Part shown: piece by piece, positions 1 through 10,655 of the stretch | Position numbering within the stretch: the first letter of the stretch is position 1 | Layout of the letters: each line of letters begins with the position of its first letter | Assembly: GCA_003024785.1 (NCBI GenBank) | Contig: PUQB01000370.1 | Coordinates: 1-64,000 of the forward strand | Length of the DNA: 64,000 bases | Direction of reading: 5' to 3' | Source: Selaginella tamariscina | Lineage: Eukaryota > Streptophyta > Lycopodiopsida > Selaginellales > Selaginellaceae | Program-made: the position numbers and the translations under genes | The notes under the pieces: model-generated | The model's input: the letters and a program-made list of their open reading frames with translations, nothing else | Told to the model about the DNA's origin: nothing | Databases searched by the model: none

Positions 1-782
1 CTTAAAATTTTTTTTACCATGTTTGTATAAAACCATACGTCACTTTTTTACTTGAAAATTAAAATTAGCGTAAATTAATATTGACTATGCTCTTATAAGA
101 CGTTTATATAATAAATCAAATTGAATAGTTATTGTTTACTTTTATATATATTCTCAAAAATCTTGGTTAAATTGACTTAATAAAATTAAATCTTCTCATT
201 TTTATCCTTAAATTTTGATATATAAAATTCATTGTTAATGTAATGAAAATTATAAATGATTATATAAGAAAGAAGTTATAATTCTTTAATTGTATGTGCT
301 AGTTTTCTTTTTGGTATATATAACTTATTTAATGTCATCTATTTGAATTATTTTAAAACTTATAAAAGATTTATATACTAGCCTTATTAAATTTATGAAA
401 GAACACATAATTTTTTGAATTAATAAAAGGTCAATGACCTTAAAATTTGTTCACAAATTTGTCTTTTATTATATAAATACAAATCTCACCATCTTTTAAT
501 CATAACACTTATTATATTTAATGCATAAAATAGATCTGGTTTAATGTCATTATATACAATATTATGTATTTAATGCATAAAATAGATTTGTTATAAATGT
601 ATTTTAAAATTTTATAATAACGAATTCTTTTTCTATTATTTAAATGGGTCATTTAAGAATTTTAAAGATGTTTCATTAAACATGTTAAGATATGAGTTTC
701 TTTATTTTTTAAAATAAACATTTAAAATATAGGTTTGTTTGCTTAAGAAATTGTGTTAAGTTTATTGATCAAGTGCTGCTTT
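1..782. other. AT-rich spacer
   Basis: Very AT-rich sequence with stop codons in all frames over short distances. I see no coding similarity, RNA gene or repeat with clear ends. Confidence 0.6.
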
Positions 783-905
783 GCAGGGTTTTTGGGAGGC
801 CGGCCCGCCACCCCGCCGGCGGGAACAAGAAGGATCATCCCCCATCATGATTCAGCAGAGCATGCCGCCTGGCTTTTTTTGGTGGGCCGTGTTGCACGGC
901 CACCA
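783..905. other. GC-rich island in AT-rich spacer
   Basis: About 120 bases of abruptly GC-rich sequence (runs of GGCCGGCCC, CCGCCGGCGGG) between AT-rich flanks. The short frames across it have no recognisable product. A second GC-rich block at 10487-10655 shares a loose motif (GGGGGAT followed by CTTCTTGTT on one strand), so the two may be pieces of one dispersed repeat. This is weak. Confidence 0.35.
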
Positions 906-1254
906 TACCATTTCAAATTACTTAAAAAACAGTATCAAAACATGTTTTCAAGTCAAATCAAGATATTTTGATTTATATTTAAGTTTATCAAATGTTATAA
1001 GAGTACAAGTCTTAAGATTATATGTCTTGTTTAGTTAGATATCATATGGATAGACATATCCATGCTGCATTGAGTGCATGTTAATTAATGATAATGAGTG
1101 GAGCAGAGTAGAACATCCCAGATATATGAAAAGTTCCAATTTCATTTTAGCAATGACAAGTTATGTAAATGCCCAAGAATCTTTGTATCGAAAGATTTAA
1201 ATGGTATTTTGTCCACTTCAGCTTTCGTCTTGTTTTAGGCATGTGCAAATTAAC

Positions 1255-1960
1255 CAATTGAAATCCAAGGCGACACAATGACTTTCACAACTTTAAAGAT
1301 GAAGATGTTCCACCTAGTGAGTCCACGTGTTTTAAATTTTTGACAACAATTCAATTTGTCTAACTATTATATTATAAGTGAGACTGAACACAATGGTTTC
1401 CATGTGCACGCCACATCATAGATCCAATCCTCAAGCTGGCTAGTTGGTTGGAAGCAAGTAAGAAAAACAAATTAAATATAATAGGATTTTGCCATCGATA
1501 TGATGTTTCTTCTTATGTGGAGCAACTTCGGAAACACATTGTAGCAACAGGTTTGATACGTGAAGTTGTGGTCTCTCCTTTGATGCAGTAAGAAATGAAT
1601 CAGTGCTCCCAATTTAGAAATATATGTAGCTGAGCTTGTACTCTTTAAGACTTTACAAATGGCAAACGGTGTTGGTTGTGTGTGTTTGGATGTGTTGTAT
1701 GGCAGTGAATAAATCCTCAGTCCACACAAGCTCATTTAGTACACTTGAGCATTTAGCGATGGTTTGGCCGGATGTCAATAGGTATTTGCAAGGGAGCTCA
1801 TGGTAATGTTTGCTTTTCAATCAAGTCATTGGGAATTATGTTGTATGTGCTTGGTTGCTAAATTCCGTTTGGAGCCATCAAGAGGAGCTTCATCAGCAAA
1901 AATAAGTTTCAATTTCCTTGATATCGATTTTTCACATGTAAGGGATCGGCAATAATATAG
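1255..1960 (+). pseudogene. phosphoglycerate-mutase-like protein, broken copy A
   Basis: Degenerate copy of the gene at 12035-12906. The two align through the first exons and introns (AAGATG..CACCTAGTGAG, then the GAACACAATG exon, then GAGCAACT..GAAAGCACATTGTA). The family is the plant histidine-phosphatase (phosphoglycerate-mutase-like) group, whose first catalytic motif is RHxE. Here the segment encoding V-R-H-A-E in copy B is shortened (GTGAGACTGAACAC against GTGCGACACGCTGAGGCTGAACAC), removing the catalytic His and shifting the frame. At 1735-1785 the exon 4 equivalent is replaced by sequence resembling the end of the TIR element at 19479. Introns are retained, so it arose by DNA-level duplication. 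Confidence 0.7.
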
Positions 1961-1984
1961 CGTTAAAAGATAAATGTGAAAGGG

Positions 1985-2702
1985 ACCAAACAAATGAGTT
2001 GCAAATCATTCAAGAGGCAACATTGCCCATTGTTACCCACAACCATATTGTGTTGTTGAATGTCAATAGAATTCTGCTTCATTAACAAAGATTTGAGGAC
2101 ATAGGAAAATAAATTAAACATGGAGATTTCATTCATTGTCATGGTAAACTTCGACACGATATCATTTTTTGTCCGGGGTTGGACCGTCTCTTTCAAAAGC
2201 TCAAGGAGATGGGTGCACTTGTGGGGATTTTGTCATGCATGCAGTTTCACAACCTGACACCGTTACTGAATTTGCTCGACAAGCATTGTAGTGTTGCAGA
2301 AGAGATGATTCATATAAATTGAATTTTTTATCAGCGAATGTGTTATAAACCTCTCGAATACTATAATATAGAAAAGGAAAACAAGCCCTTCTTCAAGAAT
2401 AAAAGAATAATTGAGTTTCAATTGGACATCAATCAATTAACGATAATGAGAACGAACATATCTTAGTGGTAGATGACTCTCCTCAAAAGGCTATGCTCAA
2501 CCAAAACATTGCTTGTATCCATCCAATCACTTTAGATTTATATTCTGATATTAATACCATGGATGAGCTAATGAATTACTTGGATACGTACATCAAAAAG
2601 AAGAATTTTAAAAACTTTTACTTGCAATATCCACCATATAAAGCATATCTTGGCACTTTTCTTTTTCATAATTTTGAGTTTTATAAAATAAAGGAGAGCA
2701 AT
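1985..2702 (+). pseudogene. FCP1/NIF-type HAD phosphatase, pseudogene
   Basis: Fragments in more than one frame resemble plant HAD phosphatases of the FCP1/SCP/NLI-interacting type. Near 2035-2070 a V-L-L-N-V-N segment sits where the family has the DxDx(T/V) nucleophile motif, with Asn in place of the Asp. Around 2170-2240 a P-G-L-D-R-L stretch matches the usual RPGxxxFL region. The open 2469-2702 segment starts with D-D-S-P-Q, matching the conserved DDSP motif III, and continues through a helix-like tail. Stops at about 2320 and 2466 and frame changes break the reading frame, so I call it a pseudogene. Motif assignment is from memory of the family. Confidence 0.6.
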
Positions 2703-3219
2703 TGAGCACTCTACAATGTTATTATCAAGGAACTTCATTTTTAAATAAGTCTCTATGCACTTTTGGTATTATCACAGCTTATGTATTAATAAGAATGACA
2801 ACTCCTCATGAAAGTGTTATGTGACGGCAACAACATGAAGATATTAACTAGAATGATTTGATTAATCTAAAAAGTGATGACTTAAACAAAATGAGGAGAT
2901 TCCTCTATATAGTTAATGAAAAAGTAATTACAAATATATTGACATGTTGATAAGAAAATGATTTCATATGTAATTATGTTTGATAATTTTTTTAATTATT
3001 GTGAAATATTTTGACACTGAAGAATAATATGAATATACTAAGATATTTTAAGAATATTCTTTATTAAGTAAGTTTAATCAAAGATTAATTTGTTAATTAA
3101 TTAATACTTAAGAGTTAACTGTATATTTAATTAATAATTAAAACTTAAGATTAATTAGTAATTTATTTTATATTCCCATTTCATGTATCATGTCAAATTT
3201 AGTTACAACGTGCATTTGT

Positions 3220-3830
3220 TATTTTAATCTTTTCATTTAACTTGTCAATTATTTATTTCTTTTTTATATATTTATGATTTATTGGTCTTTATAAATTGTT
3301 CAGCTTATATTACAAAATAAGTTTTGTTCAATTATACATTTTTTGTTTTTGTTATATATATATTGTATTAGTGATATAAACATTCAGCAAACATACACAA
3401 AAATAGATAGTAATATACATGGCACACAAAATAGTTAAAATCATTTCAAGTATAAAATAACTCAATTAATGAAATTATTCTAAAATAAAGTATAATAGCT
3501 GTCAAATGTAGTGGAACAACACTTCCCTAAACCTAGGAGAATCTTTGAGCTTCATAACTTTAATTTTACTGCAGGTAACTTGTTATTTTAATATTTTTAT
3601 TTAACTTGTCAATTATTTATTTCCTTTTATATGTTTATGTTTTATTGGTCTTCATAAATTGTTCTTCCATAACCAGCTTATATTACAAAATAAGTTTTGT
3701 TCATTATATATTTTTTGTTTTGTTATATATATATATATATATATATATATTAGTAATACAAATATTCAACAAACATACACAAAAATAGAGATTCGAACAC
3801 AAAACACAGCAATATACATGGAATACATGC
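3220..3830. repeat. AT-rich dispersed repeat, two direct copies
   Basis: About 3220-3430 and 3590-3830 are related direct copies (TTAACTTGTCAATTATTTATTTC, then TTATTGGTCTTxATAAATTG, then CAGCTTATATTACAAAATAAGTTTTGTTCA, then an AT run, then CAGCAAACATACACAAAAATAGA). A third copy lies inverted at 13510-13830, and that copy also includes the 3440-3590 flank. No coding capacity is seen; a non-autonomous transposon or old segmental duplication is possible. An (AT)n tract at 3725-3752 lies inside. Confidence 0.6.
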
Positions 3831-4449
3831 ACACCAAAACATACACAAATTGTGTGTGTGTTTACATATGTTAACTTCGAGATCCAAAAATTTCTATCCA
3901 AATGAAATGTAGTACAGAAACATGCCAATAGTAAAACTTGTGACTTGAATTTTCAACATCCCTAATAATGTTTCACCTTTTGATTTTTGCACAATCTCTA
4001 GAACCTTGCTTGTCCCCACTGATTAATAAAGAATTTAAATCTCTTACAACTTTAAAAATATGATAAGGCACACAAATAATGAAATAAGAAAATTAATAAA
4101 TTCTCAAGACGATTACTTAATTTCAAGGTCATTACATAAAAAGAACTCACTTCTTAGTGGGCTTATAATTACAGACACATGAAAAAGTTAATAAAGCAAA
4201 GTTCTTTTTATAAAATGAGTTCTTTTTATAAAATGAAATATACATTAATACTTGATATCGGGGAACTCTCAAGTAATATAGTACACGAATAAGTGTGTGT
4301 AAATAAGAGAAAAACGTATTGAGGAGTGAGAGTAGGAGCAGTAGAAGCCTCAACAAGAACAGCGCCTTGAAACACATGATCAAATATTTAGATATTTATA
4401 ATATATACTGGCAAATGGCTAAAAAAAGCAAAGGATATATGTATGTGAA

Positions 4450-5160
4450 AGATTTATAGAAGCCAAACGCTCTTTTGGACACACAATCTTACACTCTTGA
4501 GTAGCCTTGTTCTTGGCACGCCTAGCCTCGCATTGGTCAATCAAAGTGTTTTTAGGTGCCTTCTTAGCCTTGGACTTGTGAAAGTTCTCCATGAGACCAC
4601 GCTTGTTTGTGAAACCATTACCTTTTACCTGTTAGAATCAATTTTGTATATAAATTATCAATGGTTAATACTAGCTATATTAGGACCCTAGTACATACTT
4701 TCATGTACATGTGTTTATCAATCTTCTTTTGTGTCACAATACTTCCTCAACAAACTTATAAATGCATCCAAAATCAAAAAATGCACAAATTTAAAATCTA
4801 AAGTGCACAATACACAAACCAATTAAGAAACACACAATGAATGCACACCTTTGCCAAAGTGACAACCCTTGCGCTTTTGCTTCGAGAGTGCGATGAGCAC
4901 GAACACACAAATGGATATTTTGTGGCTTCTTGATGACAAATCCATCCTTAATGAGCTTCTAGATTTTTTGCCTTACAATCCTCATAAGAATCAACGCAAC
5001 GAAGACCGATTTTTACTTACTCGAGTTTGTTATGAAGATTTCATTGATTTTATTCAAATCTATTCACACACTGCGCTTGCCACAACTAAGAACTGAGGTG
5101 GCAATATGCTTTTGAAGATTGCACATCACCATAGCTGTTGAATAGAAGCCTGAGACAATA
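4450..5160 (-). pseudogene. RPL19: ribosomal protein eL19 (RPL19) pseudogene
   Basis: Read on the minus strand from about 5140, the sequence follows eL19. There is an N-terminal L-Q-K-H-I-A-T-S-V-L-S-C-G-K block, a block related to the N-E-I-x-x-x-N-S region, then K-L-I-K-D-G-F-V-I-K-K-P, then Q-K-R-K-G-C-H-F-G-K-G. A C-terminal block (4635 to 4455) includes [14 protein letters not shown] and R-R-A-K-N-K-A. Stops occur after the first block and just before K-L-I-K-D, and the middle of the protein is missing between about 4640 and 4840. GT-AG-like interruptions remain, so this is a decayed genomic duplicate rather than a processed copy. The parent gene is not in the window. Confidence 0.75.
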
Positions 5161-5280
5161 TCCAACGAGAGATTAAACTCGTCAAGGTCTGAATTAATTA
5201 CTTCTTCCTTTGGACACACAATGAAGTTTGAGGTGATTATTGAGATGGGAAATAAGAGTAGAAAATCCTTTGGCATATTT

Positions 5281-6735
5281 TGATGTACTTACTACACTAG
5301 TGAATAAAGTACCAAATATTGTAGCATAGCTATTGACTCTAACCATAAGATGAAATCTAACTTAATGGTTTTACCTCTTAAATATTAAATGCAACAGTGA
5401 CCCTAAATTTGCAATACCTTTTTTAATTCAAACTGCTTGAGTTCAAATTTTAAACTTAATTAATAATATTATTAAACTTTCCCATGTGAACAAATCAAAT
5501 AAAAGTGAATATAAATACATTTATACATCTTATATGGTTTAATGATGTTGACAACATTTACATAATTATATGTGACACTGTGTGGATGTATGTATACATG
5601 CATTAGTACATACACATGCAATATAGACTTTACATTCTAAAAAACTAAAGACTTAATTTAAAATATTGTATGAAACATATATTATGTTCTCATTTATATC
5701 AAGTGCATAATCATAGTATTTTGCATCAAGTGGATAATTATATGCATGATATTTATTATTGAATAGTGTAAGATATCAAAATCATGCAAGTGAAATAACT
5801 CAATGAAGACACAATCACCTTGTAATCATATATCACGTTGCACATGTTTTTCTCCATCTTTCAAATAAGAAATGCATTATTTAGGAATGTAAACATTGTC
5901 ATTTCCTCAAGTACATCCATGTGGTAGTATTTGTTATTTTATGTGTTTAATTGCAGAATGTCTACATTAAGTGTATTTGATATTTGCATTATCACTTACA
6001 AAATCATTTAGAGTTGCTTTATCAAATGAACTTTGCATAGATATGCCATGTACAAATAACTCTTTGAGATTAAAGAGCAAAATGGACGCCTGACCTAACT
6101 GGATAGTTTATGTATATAAATTGTATGTCTTATAAAAAACAATCCCAAATCATGAGCTCCCAACGATAACGTGTTTTCTATTATAAAACTTTAATCAAAC
6201 TGAGATTATCTTACATTTTAGATTTTAAATGGAACTTATATCCAGCTGAAGTGAACAAAATATCACTTTAACACCATAAATTGTCACAACTTGACATATT
6301 TGTCTAGGTTAAATTCCATTGTCTAACACCTACATGACACCTAATATGTAAGCTCTCTAAATTTATACTGCATTTTTACATATTGCCTTCTCTCAGGAAC
6401 ATGCATGCAGGCACGCACACACAATAGAACAGATACACATGTACGGATCGTACACACGTAAAACAGATGCAACCTCTTACTAAGATAAATTATGATACTT
6501 TGTTACAAATAACATAATATCTGAGCAAATACTGTAGTAATGTCCCATTGTAAACAATAAATATATTTACTCATTAACGGCCGATGTATTGTGTCCATGT
6601 TTTCATTTGTACTTGCCCTAGCCCATGTGTGTTTGTCTGTAAGCTATATAAACGGAACTTAAAGTTACCTGCAATATTAGTCTTCTCTCTCTCTATCGGA
6701 GTGTTTCCTATTTAATCTTTTGTATTACGTTTTAA

Positions 6736-6770
<35 letters not shown>

Positions 6771-7015
6771 CAGTGTTTGGTTGGATTCTATATTCATGTA
6801 AAACTAAAATAGCACATCATTTAGTAAAACAGTGCATATGTATATACATATCCACGTAAAGTAAGAACTTAAAGTACCTTATGCTTAAATGAGTACACAC
6901 AAACAAAAGAGGAGATAGAAATTTAGTTATAACAATCCAAAAAGGGCACCTTGCGCATAGGCAACACTTCAATCGTTCAATACCACTCAACATAGTTTGA
7001 CGTTGACATACCCTT
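5281..7015. other. AT-rich spacer with microsatellite
   Basis: No coding similarity recognised. An (AT)n tract lies at about 6739-6768, and (GT/GC)n sequence begins at 7034, next to the F-box-like gene. Short frames here have no family features. Confidence 0.5.
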
Positions 7016-7975
7016 CTACTAAATCATTTAACGTCTGTGTGTGTGTGTGCACGCGCGTGCGTGTTGTGTTTAACAGTAACACACACATATATGCATATAT
7101 AAGACACGTATATATCTGATAGTACCTTTTTCAGCTCAAAGAAGTCTTCCAGCCCTGGCAGAAGCTGCTTGAGCTTCTTTAAATCCAGACTAGCACTGAA
7201 GGCAAACCAAAGCTTCTTCACTGCTGGTGTATACGTCAACAAGGCCTCCAGCTTGTCAGCATCCCAATTGCCCCTTCATATCAAAGTGCAAATGCTTCAA
7301 ATTAACGTCCACACCGCACATAGCTACGTGAGGTTCGAGCTTGAGCTTGCACAGCGCCGGTGTGTTCTTCAGCTCGACTTCTGTCTCCCGCACCTCAAGC
7401 TCACGCAACTTGTGTGTGTTCAACACGAGCTTCAGCGGGTGTTTGTCGGAGTCCACTACGGACTTGGACCGAGCGTGTTGCTACTCACCTCCCACGCCTT
7501 CCTATTCGTCATCAGCTTGGCTGTTATATCCAGCATCCGCAACCACGGAACAAGCGTGCTTCAGACCAACGAGCTTTGAACTGAAGAGTGTGCAGCTTGA
7601 GGCAGCCGGTGAGCCCATCCCACACTGAGGGGCACTCGAGAGGCGAACTGTCGTCGTCCTCATAGTTGTCAATGCAAGAGAAGCGTCGAAGAGTGTCGGA
7701 GTTGACTTCAATAATCCGTTCTACGTACCTCAGTCTACCGTCGTAATGCGGACTCGTTCGTTGTCTTGTACCCGAATGAAAGAAGTTTTTTTTCTTCCCA
7801 CCACTTCGCTATATCCCTGTAGCGCAGACGGACTGCATCTCTGGAACAAAACAAAAACCCAAAGTGAGGAAAAGAAGAAGACATTGAGTTGATCCTTGTG
7901 TGTGTGTGAGAGAGAGAGTGAGAGAGAGAGGTTACTGCTCGTGCCAACACTAGCCATCCGAGCATTCAGAAGACG
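7016..7975 (-). CDS. F-box/LRR-like protein, possibly degraded
   Basis: Minus-strand exons separated by short introns. The first (about 7975 to 7920) begins M-R-L-L-N-A-R. The next (about 7850 to 7745) carries R-D-A-V-R-L-R-Y-R-D-I-A-K-W-W, resembling an F-box helix. Then 7715-7520 gives D-T-L-R-R-F-S-C-I-D and L-T-G-C-L-K-L-H-T-L-Q-F, and 7456-7136 gives L-R-E-L-E-V, L-C-K-L-K-L and L-K-H-L-H-F repeats. The irregular leucine repeats suit a plant F-box/LRR substrate adaptor of an SCF ubiquitin ligase. I could not join all exons in one frame (a stop follows C-G-C-W-I unless spliced out), so it may be a pseudogene. Limits are approximate. A (CT/GA)n tract at 7908-7931 falls in the first intron. 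Confidence 0.5.
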
Positions 7976-8009
7976 CATTTGTTTTAATCATGTTTGTTAA
8001 TTAAATAAA

Positions 8010-8310
8010 CACTGTTAATAGAAGAGGAATATTCCATGTCAATACCGCAAACACGTGGCCTATTCGGTTTTTGAAATTGTTTCTGAATATTCTTAAACAC
8101 TGTTACTCCATATCAACAGCCATTGTATACCCCGTACCGTACGGCCAGCGTGACACGGTCGTAAAGTCAGAGGCGGCAAACACGTGGCCTAGTCGGTTTT
8201 AAACACTGTTACTAATAGAAGAGGAACATTCCATGTCACCGTACGGCCAGAGTGACACCGTCGTTAAGTCAGAGGCGACGAACACGTAGCCTATTCGGTT
8301 ACTGAAAAAT
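8010..8310. promoter_or_regulatory. repeated promoter units with G-boxes between divergent genes
   Basis: Three partial direct repeats lie between the minus-strand F-box-like gene and the plus-strand kinase gene. AACACGTGGCCTATTCGGTT or a close variant occurs at about 8049, 8178 and 8280. A CGTACGGCCAG.GTGACAC.GTCGT.AAGTCAGAGGCG unit occurs at about 8139 and 8230. TAATAGAAGAGGAA.ATTCCATGTCA occurs at about 8014 and 8212. Two of the three first-type units hold a perfect CACGTG G-box; the third is CACGTA. The role as a shared promoter is inferred from position. Confidence 0.5.
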
Positions 8311-8871
8311 AGAACATTCTTTCAAACAAACTAATGTACGATCGGCGTGACAGTATGGACCCAGAACATCCGGGCGCAAACACAAATTGACGGTGCGTAG
8401 TATCGCCTCAATGAATCGTTCTCGCAGGTGATTACGTTTGGGCGGGAGTTTTCAAGCTTGGGCAGGAGCTTTAAAATCTGGGCCCGATTCTGGAATATAC
8501 GTCAATATTTGAAGCAAGGGAGCGGTGCGAGAGGGATTATCGACGCGGATTGACGCAAGGTGTGATCTGCGCCAAAGCTTCTTTAATTATTCTTCTCCTT
8601 CTTTGAGTTTCTGGATTACAGGGAGGCAGCGGATTGAAAAAGCTGAAATATCCAATTCCTGCTTCGATCCCAATGTTTGAACAGGTGCTGGACACGTCTT
8701 TCAATCCTGAGTTGATTTCTTTGATTTGGGATTCAGGTCGCGACGATCGGACCAGCGCTTGCATCGATCCACAAGCTCCAGGACTTCCCCAAGGTAGAAG
8801 TTGTCGATCTTCCGTTCCCTACAACCAAAGTCTGTGCTATTTTCTAGGCCGGATTATTAACTCGTAGCGAG

Positions 8872-10222
8872 ATGTTGAGAGGAAATGCGATTCCTGCAAG
8901 AAAGGTATGTGTGTTTTGAGCTGTAAATTCTCCATGACGCAGTCCGCGTCCAGGTGCAGAGCAATGGTATCGAAACCACATCGTCCCTGGCAAGCTCTCA
9001 TTTTTCTTCATTTTCATAGTAGACTGACCATTGACTTTGTTTTTCCTTGTTTGAAGATCGGCCATTGTCGACCGATCCGCGTTGGACTAATGGAGGCCTG
9101 TCTCGTGCCAATTTCTCCACACAACCACAAGGTATGTGTAGTGTGCGCCTTTTTATATGAGCGACGTCTTAGTGTTTTTCTCGCAGGAGGTGCACAGGAT
9201 TGTGTTCCCATCGGAGCTCGTCAGGCCGAAGAGAGACTTTACGAGTCACACACTGCGTCCACGAACGGTGAGTGATATGGTCAACATGATATGATATTAA
9301 ACAATGTGTTGAGGTGTTGGTAATATGTGCAGCTGCAGCCATGGGTGGATCCTCTCTCATCCGCCTTGAAGACTGGTAGCACTGGCCGCAGGGATAAAGA
9401 TCACACTGTGCTTGTGGCTGCCGATTATGAGGTCACTGTGTACTTCAAAGAACACTTTGAAAAGCTGCGACAGAGTCAAGGGTTGGACAGCAATTATGAC
9501 TTTGTCAACTACCTGGCGACTGCAACGCCTCTCTCCGGGCCCCATGGAGGACGTAGCAGTGCAAACCTTACCACAACGGTGGACAACCGTTTCTTCATCA
9601 AAGAGGAGAGCCGGGACAGGTTTTGCAAGAGCTTTGCGGCATTTGGTCATCGTTACTTCGATTACATCTACAAGAACGAGAGCTGCCTTGCTAAGGTGCT
9701 CGGCATCTACAAGGTAGACATGTGATACTTTGCCGCAAAATTCTTTGTCTCCGACTCTAACTTTCTTCCCTGTCTCAGATTCAAACGAGTGAGAAAGCAA
9801 CTGCAATCATTGTCACAGACGGCCTGACGCCTCCCAAGAACATAGGGACTACTGTTGCATGGTACGATCTCAAAGGCTTCCCACGGGAGGATGTGCCTAT
9901 AGCCGATTGGTCCTTCACTCGACCCATCGTCATCGACGCAGCATCTCACGATAAGTTTTTCAAAATGGTGGAACAGGACACCAAGTTTCTGGAGGTAATA
10001 ACTTTTAAACTATTTCCAATCAACTTTTAACACCTCATTTCACAGGATTCCGGTCTCCTGCATTACTCTCTCCTTGTGTCGCAGCTGGACACTGGCCTCT
10101 TGGTGGTAGGAATTATAGATTACCTTGGCATGACCCTGAAGAAGGAGTCCTTGTTGTTTCAAGTGCACAGGAGCAGGCTGCTGAAAGCCTTGCGCAGCTA
10201 CTTTCCCAAGAAATCACTCTAG
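8872..10222 (+). CDS. FAB1/PIKfyve-like phosphoinositide kinase-domain protein, probable pseudokinase
   Basis: Seven exons join in one frame with GT-AG introns: 8872-8904, 8943-8966, 9057-9131, 9187-9267, 9333-9713, 9779-9994, 10046-10222. They give about 328 residues. From exon 5 on, the protein follows the PIPK fold of FAB1/PIKfyve enzymes, which phosphorylate PI3P to PI(3,5)P2 on endosomes: D-F-V-N-Y-L, R-F-F-I-K (nucleotide-binding Lys), S-C-L-A-K-V-L-G-I-Y-K, Y-D-L-K-G, then Y-S-L-L-V and G-I-I-D-Y. The segment normally reading M-D-Y-S-L-L-V reads L-H-Y-S-L-L-V, so the catalytic Asp is His. The FYVE and chaperonin-like parts of full FAB1 are absent. The start is the first ATG joining the frame; upstream exons are possible. 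A truncated inverted copy lies at 13990-14995. Confidence 0.65.
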
Positions 10223-10486
10223 AGAGGTACTTGGCGCGAACATACATTTCTATTAATTGAGAATATTTTTTTTTCTAGTTTTGCTTTTTAACATTTACTT
10301 TTTACCAACTTCTATATTGTTGTTTTTCTAGTACCAATTAAACAAAGTTATTAGAGTTTGAGAATATTTTTAAAATATTATATACGGTTTAGATAGATTA
10401 AATCTTAAACCGTTTTAATTTTTATACAGTTTACTATCTTTTTACTAGTATTTTTATTTATTAGACAAATGTTAATTTAAAAACGC

Positions 10487-10655
10487 GGGGCGATGGCTTG
10501 GCTGTGCTTGTCGCTGCGAGCTGCTTGGACCGCCCGGCGGCTTCCGGGGTTGGCGGCCGGACCCAACTGTTTCCCCAGGGGGATTCTTCTTGTTGGTGGG
10601 GCCCCACTGCTTTTTTGCCATCGCCGGCCGGCCCGCATCGGCATGCTGCGTACTG
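10487..10655. other. GC-rich block fused to fucosidase copy 1
   Basis: Abruptly GC-rich sequence that replaces the 3' part of fucosidase copy 1. It begins where the AT-rich tail of the kinase duplication ends and stops where the two fucosidase copies become alike (near 10655 and 15598). No gene recognised. It may be a TE fragment or filler from rearrangement. Confidence 0.4.

Noticed and set aside
753-1038. Overlapping short frames over the GC-rich island
   Set aside because: No family features, no splice context, and frames end as soon as AT-rich sequence resumes.
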